DNA of 64,000 bases from JAIROC01 sp031553535 (lineage in GTDB: Bacteria > Bacteroidota > Bacteroidia > Bacteroidales > WCHB1-69): the NCBI GenBank assembly GCA_031553535.1, contig JAVBLM010000010.1, forward strand, positions 51,078 through 115,077. Reading direction: 5' to 3'. Under the pieces are notes generated by a model that was not told the origin of the DNA, made no database searches, and was given only the letters and a program-made list of their open reading frames with translations. Below are positions 7,401 through 15,912 of the stretch, one piece after another. The first letter of the stretch is position 1; each line of letters opens with the position of its first letter. The position numbers and the translations under genes are program-made.

Positions 7401-8685
7401 CAACTTTATGGGAGAAAACAAGGAAATAAAATCTTTTGAGAGTTATGGAATAGCCTATACGAAAGACGACAGGAGGAAAACAATATTGGCTCCCTGGTTT
7501 TCCGATTTTCTATCTCCTTTTATTCCTCCTCTGGTAGAACTTGCAGGTTATAAAATTGTCAATCTTCCAAAAACAAATAAAGTTTCTGCGGAAGCAGGAT
7601 TGAAATATGGGCATAATGAGGTTTGTTATCCTTCTACGCTGGTGTTGGGAGACATTATCACCGCTTTACAATCCGGACAATATGATCTGAATGAAGTGGT
7701 AGTCGCCATTACACAAACAGGAGGGCAATGTCGTGCCACGAATTATATTGCCCAAATAAAATCAGGATTACAGAATGCAGGCTTTTCCAATATTCCGGTT
7801 ATTGTGGTGGGAATGGGTAACGTGTATCAAAACGATCAAAAGGCATTTAAATTGCCGCTTCTTAAACTGGCGGATATTGGTATCCGTGCAGTTTTATATG
7901 CCGATGCTTTACAGCAGATGTATAACTTTACTGTTGTCAGGGAAAAGAACAAAGGGGAAACGCAAGAGCTTTTCGATTTCTATATTGAAAGAGGAATAGA
8001 AGCCGTACAGGCTAATGACGGCAAGCGTTTCAACAAATTGTTAGAACAAGCCGTTGCCGATTTCAACCTGGTATCCATTTACGAAAAAGAATTTTCTCGA
8101 GTTGGGTTGATTGGAGAAATCTATGTAAAATACAACAATTACGGACAAGCTCATATTACAGAATGGCTACAATCGAAAGATATGGTTGTGGTTACGCCGC
8201 CCTTCATTGATTTTGTAATGCAATATTTTGTCAATTCGCAAGTGAACATGGACAATGGCGTCAGTAGAAATGGATTGTTGAAGCAAGCATCCAATCCTGT
8301 AATGTTGAAATACATGAATACACGCATCGCTGCTGTAGAGGAGATTATGAAGAATTTCCGTTTTTACCACCCTTCCGAATCGGTTTTTACACGGGCGGAA
8401 TATGCTTCGGAGATATTGGATTTGTCCAACCAGTTTGGCGAAGGATGGTCGATCGCAGCGGAAACAGCATGCTATGCACGTCAGGGAATCAACAAGGTAG
8501 TATGTATACAACCCTTCGGGTGTATTGCCAATCATATTGTAGCAAAAGGGATTGAGAAACGGATCAAAAAAATATACCCTCAAATGCATCTGCTTTACCT
8601 TGATATTGACGGAGGTATGGCGGAAGTGAATTTACAAAACAGGCTTCACTTCATAATTAATCAAGAATTAAGAGTTAAAAATTAA
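4411..8685 (+). CDS. Large 2-hydroxyacyl-CoA dehydratase activase-type protein (BadF/HgdC fused to HgdB-like region)
   Basis: The 1424-residue protein begins with two ASKHA ATPase domains of the BadF/BadG/HgdC activase family. Domain 1 (about 7-260) has GIDVGSTTLK, IDLGGEDAK and NCAGGTGAF plus SRCGVFAK. Domain 2 (about 325-590) has GIDSGSTTTK, DIGGQDMK and EACSSGCGSF plus SRCTVFMN. In each domain the two cysteines known to hold the [4Fe-4S] cluster at an activase dimer interface are present, so one chain could form the dimer by itself. A CX2CX3C motif (C615, C618, C622) follows, then a DUF2229-type region from about 680 and a C-terminal HgdB-like region. Such proteins are thought to drive ATP-dependent low-potential electron transfer to a dehydratase or reductase. 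No separate dehydratase subunits are encoded nearby, so the substrate is open. Expression is probably repressed by the upstream TetR. Confidence 0.9.
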   Translation: MKTKKNTGRIGIDVGSTTLKIVVLDSLKEIIYKVYKRHKTNINQILSEELGHIVEEFPDTDFSVAITGSAGMGVSERTQIPFIQEVVASVAVVNKMYPQTGTLIDLGGEDAKMVFFNEGKQPDIRMNGNCAGGTGAFIDQMADLMNIPIKELGDNAFDYKKIYVIASRCGVFAKTDVQNLICRNVPVADIAMSIFHTVALQSITSLTKGYDLQPKIICIGGPLTFLPALRHAFADLLKINGSDLIIPENGEYFPALGCAFYDKENPLFFDLNELIEKLNSNDSSQKDTLPALFENEQDYIHWKENRKTKKLKTSPLKEKQNLNCFLGIDSGSTTTKILVMDEDENIVYSFYAPNEGNPLKKTIEGLRAFHQQIAETNSSVRFLACTATGYGEDLIKSALNLDYGIVETIAHLSGAQYVNPEVSFVLDIGGQDMKSIFTDKGIISNIELNEACSSGCGSFLQNFAATMNMGMEDFSQSACMAKYPSDLGSRCTVFMNSKVKQALRQSADLGDIAAGLAYSVIKNCLFKVLKISNLNQLGEHIVVQGGTFRNDAVYRALELLSEKSVSSTDHPELMGALGAALYAKKMWMQNENETTFTGLELLPDTNFIDSKEIQCKGCTNQCSVLCFKFDNGNTSYAGNKCEKVFFNRETATDKGYNAFEIKNKILFGNSYYPSEDNSKKLRMGIPRVLNMFENYPFWNTLLSECGFEVVLSPESTFDLYQKGVGSVMSDNICFPAKLVHGHIHALVEQKVDRIFYPMVIKEEKEFDNSNNSFNCPVVSGYPDVIRSSMEPEERFRIPFDKPVVTFSSIKSLKKSCFAYLSKFGIKKDIFNKAFENALKKREIVKWKLRNEQKTIFDKAVKDKKWVFVVAGRPYHTDPLIHQKVGQILSDLGIEVFTDDIFLTNEKSGFNNLNIISQWSYPNRVVKAAMEVAKLPYNVQLVQLNSFGCGPDSFFMDEVSDILKQAGKNHTILRIDEIASPGSIRLRLRSLIESLKAINFMGENKEIKSFESYGIAYTKDDRRKTILAPWFSDFLSPFIPPLVELAGYKIVNLPKTNKVSAEAGLKYGHNEVCYPSTLVLGDIITALQSGQYDLNEVVVAITQTGGQCRATNYIAQIKSGLQNAGFSNIPVIVVGMGNVYQNDQKAFKLPLLKLADIGIRAVLYADALQQMYNFTVVREKNKGETQELFDFYIERGIEAVQANDGKRFNKLLEQAVADFNLVSIYEKEFSRVGLIGEIYVKYNNYGQAHITEWLQSKDMVVVTPPFIDFVMQYFVNSQVNMDNGVSRNGLLKQASNPVMLKYMNTRIAAVEEIMKNFRFYHPSESVFTRAEYASEILDLSNQFGEGWSIAAETACYARQGINKVVCIQPFGCIANHIVAKGIEKRIKKIYPQMHLLYLDIDGGMAEVNLQNRLHFIINQELRVKN

Positions 8686-8878
8686 GAATGACAAAATTAG
8701 TGGATTAATCGATTAACCCTGAAGTAACAAAATAGCGCATTCCCCCTTTGAAGAGGCTAGGGAAATGTAAAAACAAAATCATTAAGCAATTAAGCAAATA
8801 TTAAACAGTCAAACAAATAACCAAATAACAGAATCGACAAATAAATACTTAAACAATAACCTTTAAACACTTATAGCC

Positions 8879-9487
8879 ATGACAAAGAACGTAGAACAAC
8901 AACAAGTTAAAGAAATCGCCCGTAGATTATTCAGAGAAAAAGGATACGGCGGAGTTTGCTTCAACGATATCGCAACAGATGCACATGTAGAAAACTCGTT
9001 TATAAGAGATTATTTCAAAAGTAAAGAAACACTTTTCGATACGATTATTCGAGAACAAATGGATATTTTATTTAATGAGATCGGATTGATTCTTAATAAG
9101 GATGAAACTTCAATCTCTCAAAAAGTACAACTGCTTATCCAATATTATTTTTCGTTTATGGAAGAAAACAAAAATCTTAATTTATTTATATTGCGGGAGA
9201 TTAAAATGGAATTGGGAAAGCCGACAGAAAAAGAATTTGGTAAACTATTGGACGAAAGTATTTTTGCCAAACAAGTACAGCAACATCTTAGTGAATTCAA
9301 TCCGGAACATGAAGCATCTGTTATGGACTTGTTTATCGACCTGACATCTTTATGCGTTTTTCCATTATTAATAAGCCCTTCCATCGAAATGAATGGCAAA
9401 CAAGAGTATTCCATTTCTTTCGAACGACACATAGAAAAACGCGAAGAATTAATTTTTAGCTGGTTTAAGACAATCTTAATGTTATGA
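8879..9487 (+). CDS. TetR/AcrR-family transcriptional regulator (second)
   Basis: The 202-residue protein has a TetR helix-turn-helix: EIARRLFREKGYGGVCFNDIATDAHV then RDYFKSKETLFDTII, residues about 10-56, followed by a divergent helical domain. It resembles the regulator at 3688 in length and architecture, so both may descend from a duplication, although the ligand domains differ. It starts 193 bases after the activase stop. No clear copy of the TAAACA-NN-TGTTTA palindrome precedes it; only half-site-like TAAACA runs occur, so its operator is not identified. It might respond to a related signal and act on the activase or on the downstream small membrane gene; that is inference. Confidence 0.88.
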   Translation: MTKNVEQQQVKEIARRLFREKGYGGVCFNDIATDAHVENSFIRDYFKSKETLFDTIIREQMDILFNEIGLILNKDETSISQKVQLLIQYYFSFMEENKNLNLFILREIKMELGKPTEKEFGKLLDESIFAKQVQQHLSEFNPEHEASVMDLFIDLTSLCVFPLLISPSIEMNGKQEYSISFERHIEKREELIFSWFKTILML

Positions 9488-9593
9488 AAGTAAGAATAAA
9501 TAATGCAACATTTTCTTATTTGAAAATATTTTATACCGAAATGGATTATCAGGAACGATTGTTGCAATAGATTAACATAAAATCACAGAAATC

Positions 9594-9818
9594 ATGAAAA
9601 TACATAAAAATATAAAACCCGGATGGCCTATCGGATCTACCGTAACTAAATCAGGGATAGGAGGTGGTATAATTCTTTTGTCTGACAATACAATAATTCA
9701 GATGATAAATGAAACAACTATTCAAATTATTGCTATAATTATCCTTTTAATTGCTTTAGCGGTAGTGGTTAAAGAATATTTGGAGAATAAGAACACGAAC
9801 GCGGAGGATATTGAATAA
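9594..9818 (+). CDS. Small single-span membrane protein, unknown function
   Basis: This 74-residue product has a polar, glycine-rich N-terminal half (GWPIGSTVTKSGIGGGIILLS), one strong hydrophobic segment at about residues 44-60 (IQIIAIIILLIALAVVV) and a short charged tail (KEYLENKNTNAEDIE). I do not recognise a family. The start ATG follows an A-rich leader, the usual Bacteroidota context, and the gene ends before a good intrinsic terminator at 9880-9925, which supports it being a real transcription unit with the preceding TetR gene. It could be a small membrane-stress or regulatory peptide, but nothing in the sequence proves this. Confidence 0.55.
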   Translation: MKIHKNIKPGWPIGSTVTKSGIGGGIILLSDNTIIQMINETTIQIIAIIILLIALAVVVKEYLENKNTNAEDIE

Positions 9819-9879
9819 TCGCTGTTTTTGAAAATTCAGATAAGATTTACGGTTCCGTTTCCCCCATTCAGCATCTATT

Positions 9880-9925
9880 TTACCCAATTGGCATCATAAA
9901 ATGTCAGTTGGGTAACTTTTTTTTA
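9880..9925 (+). terminator. Intrinsic terminator after the TetR/small membrane gene unit
   Basis: Fifteen-base arms (9880-9894 TTACCCAATTGGCAT, 9901-9915) pair with two G:T wobbles around a 6-base loop, followed by a run of eight T residues on the plus strand. Confidence 0.8.
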
Positions 9926-10021
9926 ATCTTTTCATTTCTTAAGTCTAATTTTGCGGAAGAAATTTTATTACTTTTGATTAAAATACTTTTTATATGATTT
10001 GAATCTTTATTAACTTCAAAA

Positions 10022-11128
10022 ATGACTTCACTAAGAAAAATAAAAAAAGAAAATATCCTACTATTCGGAAATTGGACAGCTTTGAGATTGTCCCTTGCGA
10101 TAAGCATTCTTATGTTTTTTATCATGCTTATCGGGGTTGCTTATGCAAGAGCCGGAGAACTCGGAGCAAAGCACGGTATATTAAACCTGTTTAGTTTAAT
10201 ATCGTTATTTTCGTTTTTAATAAACGTACTTACCTTATTTATCCTTTTTCAGTTTCAGTTCTGGGTTATTAAAAAATACAAAGACGGCCGGCAAAAAGGA
10301 ATGATGTTGAAAATTTTCCTCGGATCTTTCATTCTGATTTTTGTATTAAGTTTTCTATTTGCGCAAATTCATTGGTATATATTTCCTATGGGAAAAATCA
10401 CATTGAGGCTGTTTCTTCTCATTTATTTTATCAGGAACGTAATTATGCTTATCGTCTCATTGTTGATTACAATCATATTATTGTTACTGGATAAAAGACA
10501 TCAAGTAATGATAGAGAATCAGAAACTTTCGATGGAAAACCTGCAGAATCGTTACGAAGCCCTAAAAAATCAGGTTGATCCTCATTTCCTGTTTAATTCC
10601 TTAAATACATTGAACGGATTGATCGGCTATGATGATGATAAAGCCCATGATTATGTGGATCAATTGTCGTCGGTATTCCGGTATACGATACAAAACAAAA
10701 AAGTAATTCATCTCCAAGATGAATTGGATTTTATTGAATCATATATCTATCTGATGAAAATACGTTACAATGAAAGCCTACAGTTGGCATTCCAGACGGA
10801 CACAAAATATCTTAACTATTATATTCTGCCTTTCGGATTGCAATTACTTATTGAAAATTGTATCAAACATAATGTAATAAGCAATAAGTATCCGCTATTG
10901 ATCACCATTGAAACTACAGAAAATGAAACAATAATTGTAAAAAACACAATACGCCTAAAACCAGATACTATAAGTTTAGGAATTGGTTTGGCAAACCTTA
11001 ATGAAAGATATCAACTTATCTTTAATAAAGAAATTAAGATTAGCGAAGACGAAACCTTTTTTACCGTAGAAATACCCCTGATAAAAGACATTGAAAAATA
11101 TAACAATAAATTAAATAATATATTATGA
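10022..11128 (+). CDS. LytS/YehU-type sensor histidine kinase
   Basis: The 368-residue protein has four predicted membrane helices (about residues 19-42, 53-82, 95-117 and 127-156), a short coiled linker and a His_kinase domain with QVDPHFLFNSLNTLNGLI, in which H188 is the likely phospho-accepting histidine. A HATPase_c region follows with LLIENCIKHNV as the N box and LGIGLANLNERY as the G box. This architecture is that of the LytS/YehU/YpdA family, which phosphorylates LytTR response regulators. Its stop overlaps the start of the adjacent response-regulator gene (ATGA), so the pair is co-translated. The membrane part is short and has no large periplasmic sensor domain, so the signal is likely in or at the membrane. 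Confidence 0.93.
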   Translation: MTSLRKIKKENILLFGNWTALRLSLAISILMFFIMLIGVAYARAGELGAKHGILNLFSLISLFSFLINVLTLFILFQFQFWVIKKYKDGRQKGMMLKIFLGSFILIFVLSFLFAQIHWYIFPMGKITLRLFLLIYFIRNVIMLIVSLLITIILLLLDKRHQVMIENQKLSMENLQNRYEALKNQVDPHFLFNSLNTLNGLIGYDDDKAHDYVDQLSSVFRYTIQNKKVIHLQDELDFIESYIYLMKIRYNESLQLAFQTDTKYLNYYILPFGLQLLIENCIKHNVISNKYPLLITIETTENETIIVKNTIRLKPDTISLGIGLANLNERYQLIFNKEIKISEDETFFTVEIPLIKDIEKYNNKLNNIL

Positions 11129-11880
11129 AAATTGTTATTGTAGAAGATGAATTTGTAGCAGCGCAAACATTACAACGTTTCCTTGAAGCAACGGAAGAAA
11201 ACATAGAAGTACTTACCGTTCTGCAAAGTGTGGAAGACAGCATTGAGTGGTTTTCTATAAATTCTGTACCTGATCTGGTATTTATGGATGTTCACCTGGC
11301 AGATGGATATTCTTTTTCTATTTTTGACAAAGTGAATATTGATTGCCCGATTATATTTACAACAGCATATGATGAATATGCATTAAATGCTTTTGATGTA
11401 AACAGTATTGATTATTTGTTAAAACCTATAACGAAAAAGAAACTGGAAAAGGCCCTTTCGAAACTTAAAAAGTTAACTCATAATGAAAATATTTCACATA
11501 AATTAGAATCCCTAAGTAAAGAAATGCCTGTCTACAAATCTCATTTCTTAATTCCTTATAAAGATAAACTGATTCCATTGCCAATGGATAAAATTGCTTA
11601 TATCTATTCGGAATATAAAATGGCAAAGATCTTTACGTTGGATGGAAACACCTATGTTATGGATACTTCATTGGATGAAATCTCCAAGCAACTTAATCCC
11701 TCTTCCTTTTTCCGTGTAAACAGGCAATATATTGTTTCTCACAAGGCAATTAAAGATATCTCTTTTTGGTTTAACAGAAAACTTTCCGTCAATCTGGTAT
11801 TGTCTACCCCGGAAAAAATAACGGTAAGCAGAGCCCGTATTACCGAATTCAAAAATTGGTATACCACAAATTTCAGTTAA
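11125..11880 (+). CDS. LytTR-family response regulator
   Basis: The 251-residue protein has an N-terminal receiver domain: acidic pocket VEDE at residues 6-9, phospho-acceptor D55 in LVFMDVHLADG, and the conserved lysine in DYLLKPI near residue 105. It has a C-terminal LytTR DNA-binding domain (about 145-250) with FFRVNRQYIVSHKAI and the basic NRKLSVNL strand. It should bind DNA as a dimer after phosphorylation by the kinase encoded just upstream, whose gene it overlaps by four bases. No target operator is evident; the nearest downstream unit is the lipoprotein/AsmA pair, which has its own promoter. No terminator is obvious after the stop. Confidence 0.94.
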   Translation: MKIVIVEDEFVAAQTLQRFLEATEENIEVLTVLQSVEDSIEWFSINSVPDLVFMDVHLADGYSFSIFDKVNIDCPIIFTTAYDEYALNAFDVNSIDYLLKPITKKKLEKALSKLKKLTHNENISHKLESLSKEMPVYKSHFLIPYKDKLIPLPMDKIAYIYSEYKMAKIFTLDGNTYVMDTSLDEISKQLNPSSFFRVNRQYIVSHKAIKDISFWFNRKLSVNLVLSTPEKITVSRARITEFKNWYTTNFS

Positions 11881-12238
11881 ACTTGCTCCGAATTCCGAAT
11901 CGTTAATGATAACTTTTACTCATGTCATCGTGAATGGAATGAAGTGAAATAATTCGGTTTATTTCTTTTCCTTAGCTATTTCCAGGCAAATCCCCTTTTG
12001 TTTTTACCCAAATTCAATGAAAAATGTGAATCCTTAAACAATAAAAAGAGTTTGATAATTGTTACTGTTTCGTACAATGAAATTAAAAATATGCAGCGCG
12101 TAAATCAAATAAGAACAACCAAATATATTATTTTTTTTACTTATTTGTTTAGTAATCCATTTTTATCATGTACATTTGCATGATATTTGACAGACAATTA
12201 TATTATAAAAAACAAACAGAACATATAAACCCCATTTT
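11881..12238. other. 358-base intergenic region with a REP-like fragment
   Basis: This gap has no convincing gene. A short stretch at about 11921-11960 (gtcatcgtgaatggaatgaa) resembles the dispersed gtcat/gaa repeats found in intergenic DNA of Bacteroidota and echoes parts of the foldback elements near 34.7 and 44.8 kb. The rest is AT-rich and ends in the promoter of the lipoprotein gene. Confidence 0.4.
12171..12178 (+). promoter_or_regulatory. Promoter -7 box for the lipoprotein/AsmA unit
   Basis: TACATTTG matches TAnnTTTG and is 61 bases before the lipoprotein start. A TTTG at 12144-12147 could be the -33 element, but the spacer of 23 is longer than usual. Confidence 0.5.
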
Positions 12239-12598
12239 ATGAAGAAATTATGTTATCTATTAGGATTCTTTTGCCTTATCTTCTTGCTTCATTCCTGTGG
12301 AAATGATCCCAAGATCGACAAATCCCTATTACCCGGTAAATGGCAACAAGGAACTTATTTCGAGTATTATGCTGCTGACGGAACAGGCCATACTTGGGAT
12401 GAAGCTGATGATGTAAATGAAGATGAAGCTCAAGCAATGACATGGACTTTAGACGACGATGAATTAACACTATATCACAAGCTGGAGATAAGCGAAGCGG
12501 TAGTCCCTAAAGTATTTACCGTTACAGAACTCACTTCAACCAGCCTTAATTATAAGAACAATTCAGGGAAAAGTTATTCTTTTACACGAGTAAAATAG
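12239..12598 (+). CDS. Small lipoprotein, lipocalin-like fold
   Basis: This 119-residue protein has a lipoprotein signal peptide (MKKLCYLLGFFCLIFLLHSC), with the lipobox cysteine at residue 20 followed by GND. The mature part starts LLPGKWQQG and contains alternating strands (MTWTLDDDELTLYH, VFTVTELTSTSLNYKN), the usual pattern of the short lipocalin-like lipoproteins of Bacteroidota. It is rich in Asp and Glu between residues 55 and 65, which suggests metal or solvent contact but proves nothing. It lies 21 bases before the AsmA-family gene and is probably co-transcribed with it, so both may act in the envelope. Confidence 0.8.
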   Translation: MKKLCYLLGFFCLIFLLHSCGNDPKIDKSLLPGKWQQGTYFEYYAADGTGHTWDEADDVNEDEAQAMTWTLDDDELTLYHKLEISEAVVPKVFTVTELTSTSLNYKNNSGKSYSFTRVK

Positions 12599-12619
12599 GT
12601 TCCATCCAGAAAACAGAAA

Positions 12620-15600
12620 ATGAAAAAAGCACTAAAGATAACAGGTATTACCTTCGCTTCCCTTATAGTTTTAATACTTATTGTCGGGGCAATTGTTCTG
12701 TGGCTGGTACTTACGCCGGAACGGTTAACTCCTATCGTAAAGAAGCAAGCGGGAAGATTTATTACCTGCGAAATGCATTTGGATAAAGTCGGCGTGACGA
12801 TATTCAAAACATTTCCTCAGGTAGGTTTGCAGATAAACAATCTGGTGCTGGTCAATCCTGTTGAAGGAGCTCCTTCCGATACGCTTGCCTTAATAGGTCA
12901 GTGTATTGCCGGAGTGGACATTCGCGCGTTGATTTGTGATGATTCTATTGTTGTCAATAAATTTTACCTTGCCAACGGCTCTGCCAATCTTTATATTGAC
13001 AGCTTGGGAAATAACAATTTCAATATTTTCAATTTGGATACAACGGATAATGATACTTCCTCATTTAGTCTCGATAAAATTGATCTGGACAAAGTTACCC
13101 TCGAAAATCTGACCCTTTCTTATACCGATTTATCTTCCGGTATAAAGGCGAAAGCCAATGATGTGAATCTGACCGTCAAAGGGAAGATGAAAAACAATAC
13201 TATTACTGCAAATCTTGAATTACAAACCGGAAATGCTTCATTTAATCTTTTAGATTCTACTCCGGTCGCTATAACGACAAATGCCTTAAATATTATACTC
13301 AAAGGTGATATGGAGGAATTTGACATTATCAAAGGCGATCTACAACTGAAATTGACCGATGCTTCTTTTAGCATGGGAAATGAAGATTATGTAAAATCAA
13401 TGCAACTGGCGATTGCTACTCCGTTGGATTTATCCATAAACGAACAAAGACTTGCTTTGAGCAAGACGGAAATTAATCTGGATCAATATCAGATCTATCT
13501 GGATGGCAATGCTTCCCGCAACTCCGGTAATGGAGATATTGCCGTCGATGTGGCATTCCGCACCAATCATTGGGATATAGAGGAAGTGATGGGGCTTATT
13601 CCTCAATCATTGAAGAACTCGCTTGACGATATCAAAGTAGCAGGAGACCTTGCTCTTTCGGGAAAAGCAACGGGAATTTATAACGACTCGCTGATACCTT
13701 TGATCTCGGCGGATATTCTTCTCAACAATGGTACTTTTTCCATGAAGGATATTCCTTTTACTTTCAATGCCATTCATGCGGATTTGAATGCAGCCCTGAA
13801 TCTACAATCTACGTCCAATCTACAGATCCGCAGCTTCCGTGCAAAAACAGGAAACAGTTCTGTTAACTGTTCGGGAACAGTTCAGGATTTGCTTGATAAA
13901 ATGTTCTGCAACCTGAAACTGAATGCGAATCTTCATTTGTCGGAGTTCGAATCGGTTCTCCCCAAAGAAATAAAGGCAAAAGGATTTGCCAAAGCATCCT
14001 TACAAACAAATTTCTCGTTGGAACAAATACAGAAACTGGCATTGGAAAAGATGAAAGTCAACGGATGGGTTGATTTTACGGATTTGGATGTACTTTATAA
14101 TGACAGTATTTCCATTAAATCGCCGTCAACATATATTGACTTACAACTACCAAGCCCATCAAACAATACAACATTCAAGGAACTGCTTTTTGCCAAAGTA
14201 GAAACTAAACAGCTGGAGGCAAACATGGTGGGGCTTCTCTCGGGAGGATTGCAGGATGTGAAACTGAATGTTGGCGTTTCCAATTTCATGGATACGACTT
14301 CGATGCTGTCGGTTGCCTGTGATTTTGATTTCAGCAAATTGAATATGACCATGGATACCCTTATTGTGGGGATCGACAAACCATCAGGAAGCATAAGCCT
14401 ATACCCATCTGCTTCTAATAAAACCGTTCCGGCCTTTGAATATACCTATCAAAGTGATCATTTAGAGGCAAAAATGGGTAAAGACCTGTCTCTTGAATCA
14501 AAAAACATCCGTCTGAAAGGGACGGCAAAATACGATGACAAACAGGAGGATCTCATTCTGCAATTAGATCCCCGGTTCAGGATCGATTTTCAGCAAGGAA
14601 TACTTCATCTCAGCTCTTTCCCTGTTCCGATAGAAATACCTTTGATAAAGTCTAACTTTACCCCTGAACGTTTTACCATACGGGAAAGCAGGATTATACT
14701 TGGCCATTCGGATTTTAAGCTTTCGGGAATCGTTACCAATATGGATCAATATCTGAAAAATACCGGATTGTTGACGGGCAACCTGAAATTTGTCTCGGAA
14801 AACACCAATGTTACAGAGTTGATGGACCTGGTAAATGGTTTGGGCGTAGAGCCGGATACCACTATTAAACCGGAAGACCTTGAATCTCCTGAAGACGATC
14901 CGTTTATGGTTCCCATGGGAATAAATATCTCGTTGCATACTTTAATCAAAAAAGCTACCGTAGGGGAAACCACGATAGAAAACGTGGAAGGAAGTTTAAC
15001 GATAGAAGATGGTATTCTGGTGTTGGAAGAAATGGGTTTTACCAGCGAGGCAGCCCGCATGCAGCTAACGGCCATGTATCGTTCCCCGCGGAAAAACCAT
15101 TTGTATGCCGGCATTGATTTCCACTTGCTGGATGTGGATATTGCCAAACTGTTGGATATGATCCCCGATATTGACACCATCGTTCCCATGCTGAAAGCAT
15201 TTGCCGGAAAGGCGGAATTCCACTTTGCCATAGAAACATATCTGAAATCGAATTATAACTTGAAAATGTCCACTTTGCGGGGGGCAGCAGCTATCAGCGG
15301 GCAAAATCTGGTTTTGATGGATGGCGAACTATTCTCAAAAATGTCCAAGCTGTTACGGTTTAAAAAGAAAACAAAAAACGTAGTGGACAGTATTTCCGTA
15401 GAGATGACTGTCTTAAGGGATGAAGTGGAACTATTCCCATTTGTAGTATCCATGGATAAATATAAAGCGATTCTTCAAGGTGAGTATACGATTAATGAAT
15501 CCGGGAAATACATTATTTCCATTACACAGACACCTTTCCCGATTCGATTGGGGTTAGTGGTAGAAGGTCCTCTGAACGCAAAAAAGAAAATCAAAGTAAA

Positions 15601-15823
15601 AGAAACGATAAACAACAAGACCACTGTAGTCAAAAAAGATACTACCATTGAAAAATATAAATTTAAGGTAAATCTTTTCCCGCATTTTAAACCTTCTTAT
15701 CGTGTAACCCGGAAAGGTGTTGTAGAAGATAAAGTGATGGAATTGAAACAAATAATCAGCCAATCAGTCAAAAAAAGCGTTAAGGAACAGGAAGAACCAC
15801 AACCGGCAAGAAAAGAAGAGTAA
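12620..15823 (+). CDS. AsmA-family inner-membrane protein
   Basis: The 1067-residue protein has one N-terminal membrane anchor (about residues 7-32, ITGITFASLIVLILIVGA) followed by the AsmA signature region with TPERLTPIVKKQAGRFI. A long beta-rich periplasmic body follows, with repeated LDKV.LENLTLSYTD-type strands and an AsmA-like C-terminal region around 800-950 (LLDMIPDIDTIVPMLKAFAGKAEFHFAIETYL). AsmA-like proteins are thought to bridge the periplasm and move phospholipids to the outer membrane. The C-terminus ends in a lysine/glutamate-rich tail (KSVKEQEEPQPARKEE). It is transcribed with the upstream lipoprotein and converges on the DUF6261-like gene with about 90 bases between the stops. 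Confidence 0.9.
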   Translation: MKKALKITGITFASLIVLILIVGAIVLWLVLTPERLTPIVKKQAGRFITCEMHLDKVGVTIFKTFPQVGLQINNLVLVNPVEGAPSDTLALIGQCIAGVDIRALICDDSIVVNKFYLANGSANLYIDSLGNNNFNIFNLDTTDNDTSSFSLDKIDLDKVTLENLTLSYTDLSSGIKAKANDVNLTVKGKMKNNTITANLELQTGNASFNLLDSTPVAITTNALNIILKGDMEEFDIIKGDLQLKLTDASFSMGNEDYVKSMQLAIATPLDLSINEQRLALSKTEINLDQYQIYLDGNASRNSGNGDIAVDVAFRTNHWDIEEVMGLIPQSLKNSLDDIKVAGDLALSGKATGIYNDSLIPLISADILLNNGTFSMKDIPFTFNAIHADLNAALNLQSTSNLQIRSFRAKTGNSSVNCSGTVQDLLDKMFCNLKLNANLHLSEFESVLPKEIKAKGFAKASLQTNFSLEQIQKLALEKMKVNGWVDFTDLDVLYNDSISIKSPSTYIDLQLPSPSNNTTFKELLFAKVETKQLEANMVGLLSGGLQDVKLNVGVSNFMDTTSMLSVACDFDFSKLNMTMDTLIVGIDKPSGSISLYPSASNKTVPAFEYTYQSDHLEAKMGKDLSLESKNIRLKGTAKYDDKQEDLILQLDPRFRIDFQQGILHLSSFPVPIEIPLIKSNFTPERFTIRESRIILGHSDFKLSGIVTNMDQYLKNTGLLTGNLKFVSENTNVTELMDLVNGLGVEPDTTIKPEDLESPEDDPFMVPMGINISLHTLIKKATVGETTIENVEGSLTIEDGILVLEEMGFTSEAARMQLTAMYRSPRKNHLYAGIDFHLLDVDIAKLLDMIPDIDTIVPMLKAFAGKAEFHFAIETYLKSNYNLKMSTLRGAAAISGQNLVLMDGELFSKMSKLLRFKKKTKNVVDSISVEMTVLRDEVELFPFVVSMDKYKAILQGEYTINESGKYIISITQTPFPIRLGLVVEGPLNAKKKIKVKETINNKTTVVKKDTTIEKYKFKVNLFPHFKPSYRVTRKGVVEDKVMELKQIISQSVKKSVKEQEEPQPARKEE

Positions 15824-15912
15824 AATAATCGTTAATGGCTAATGGTTAATGATTAATATGCACTGAACAAACAAAACAAGTAGGATTCATTCAACTGCCC
15901 ATTTATTTTTCA

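Noticed and set aside
8800..8878. TetR operator before the second TetR gene
   Set aside because: Only TAAACA half-sites are present, without the GTTTA partner at the right distance.
11998..12183. 61-codon frame upstream of the lipoprotein gene
   Set aside because: Its composition is not protein-like, its end overlaps the lipoprotein promoter, and no family is recognisable.
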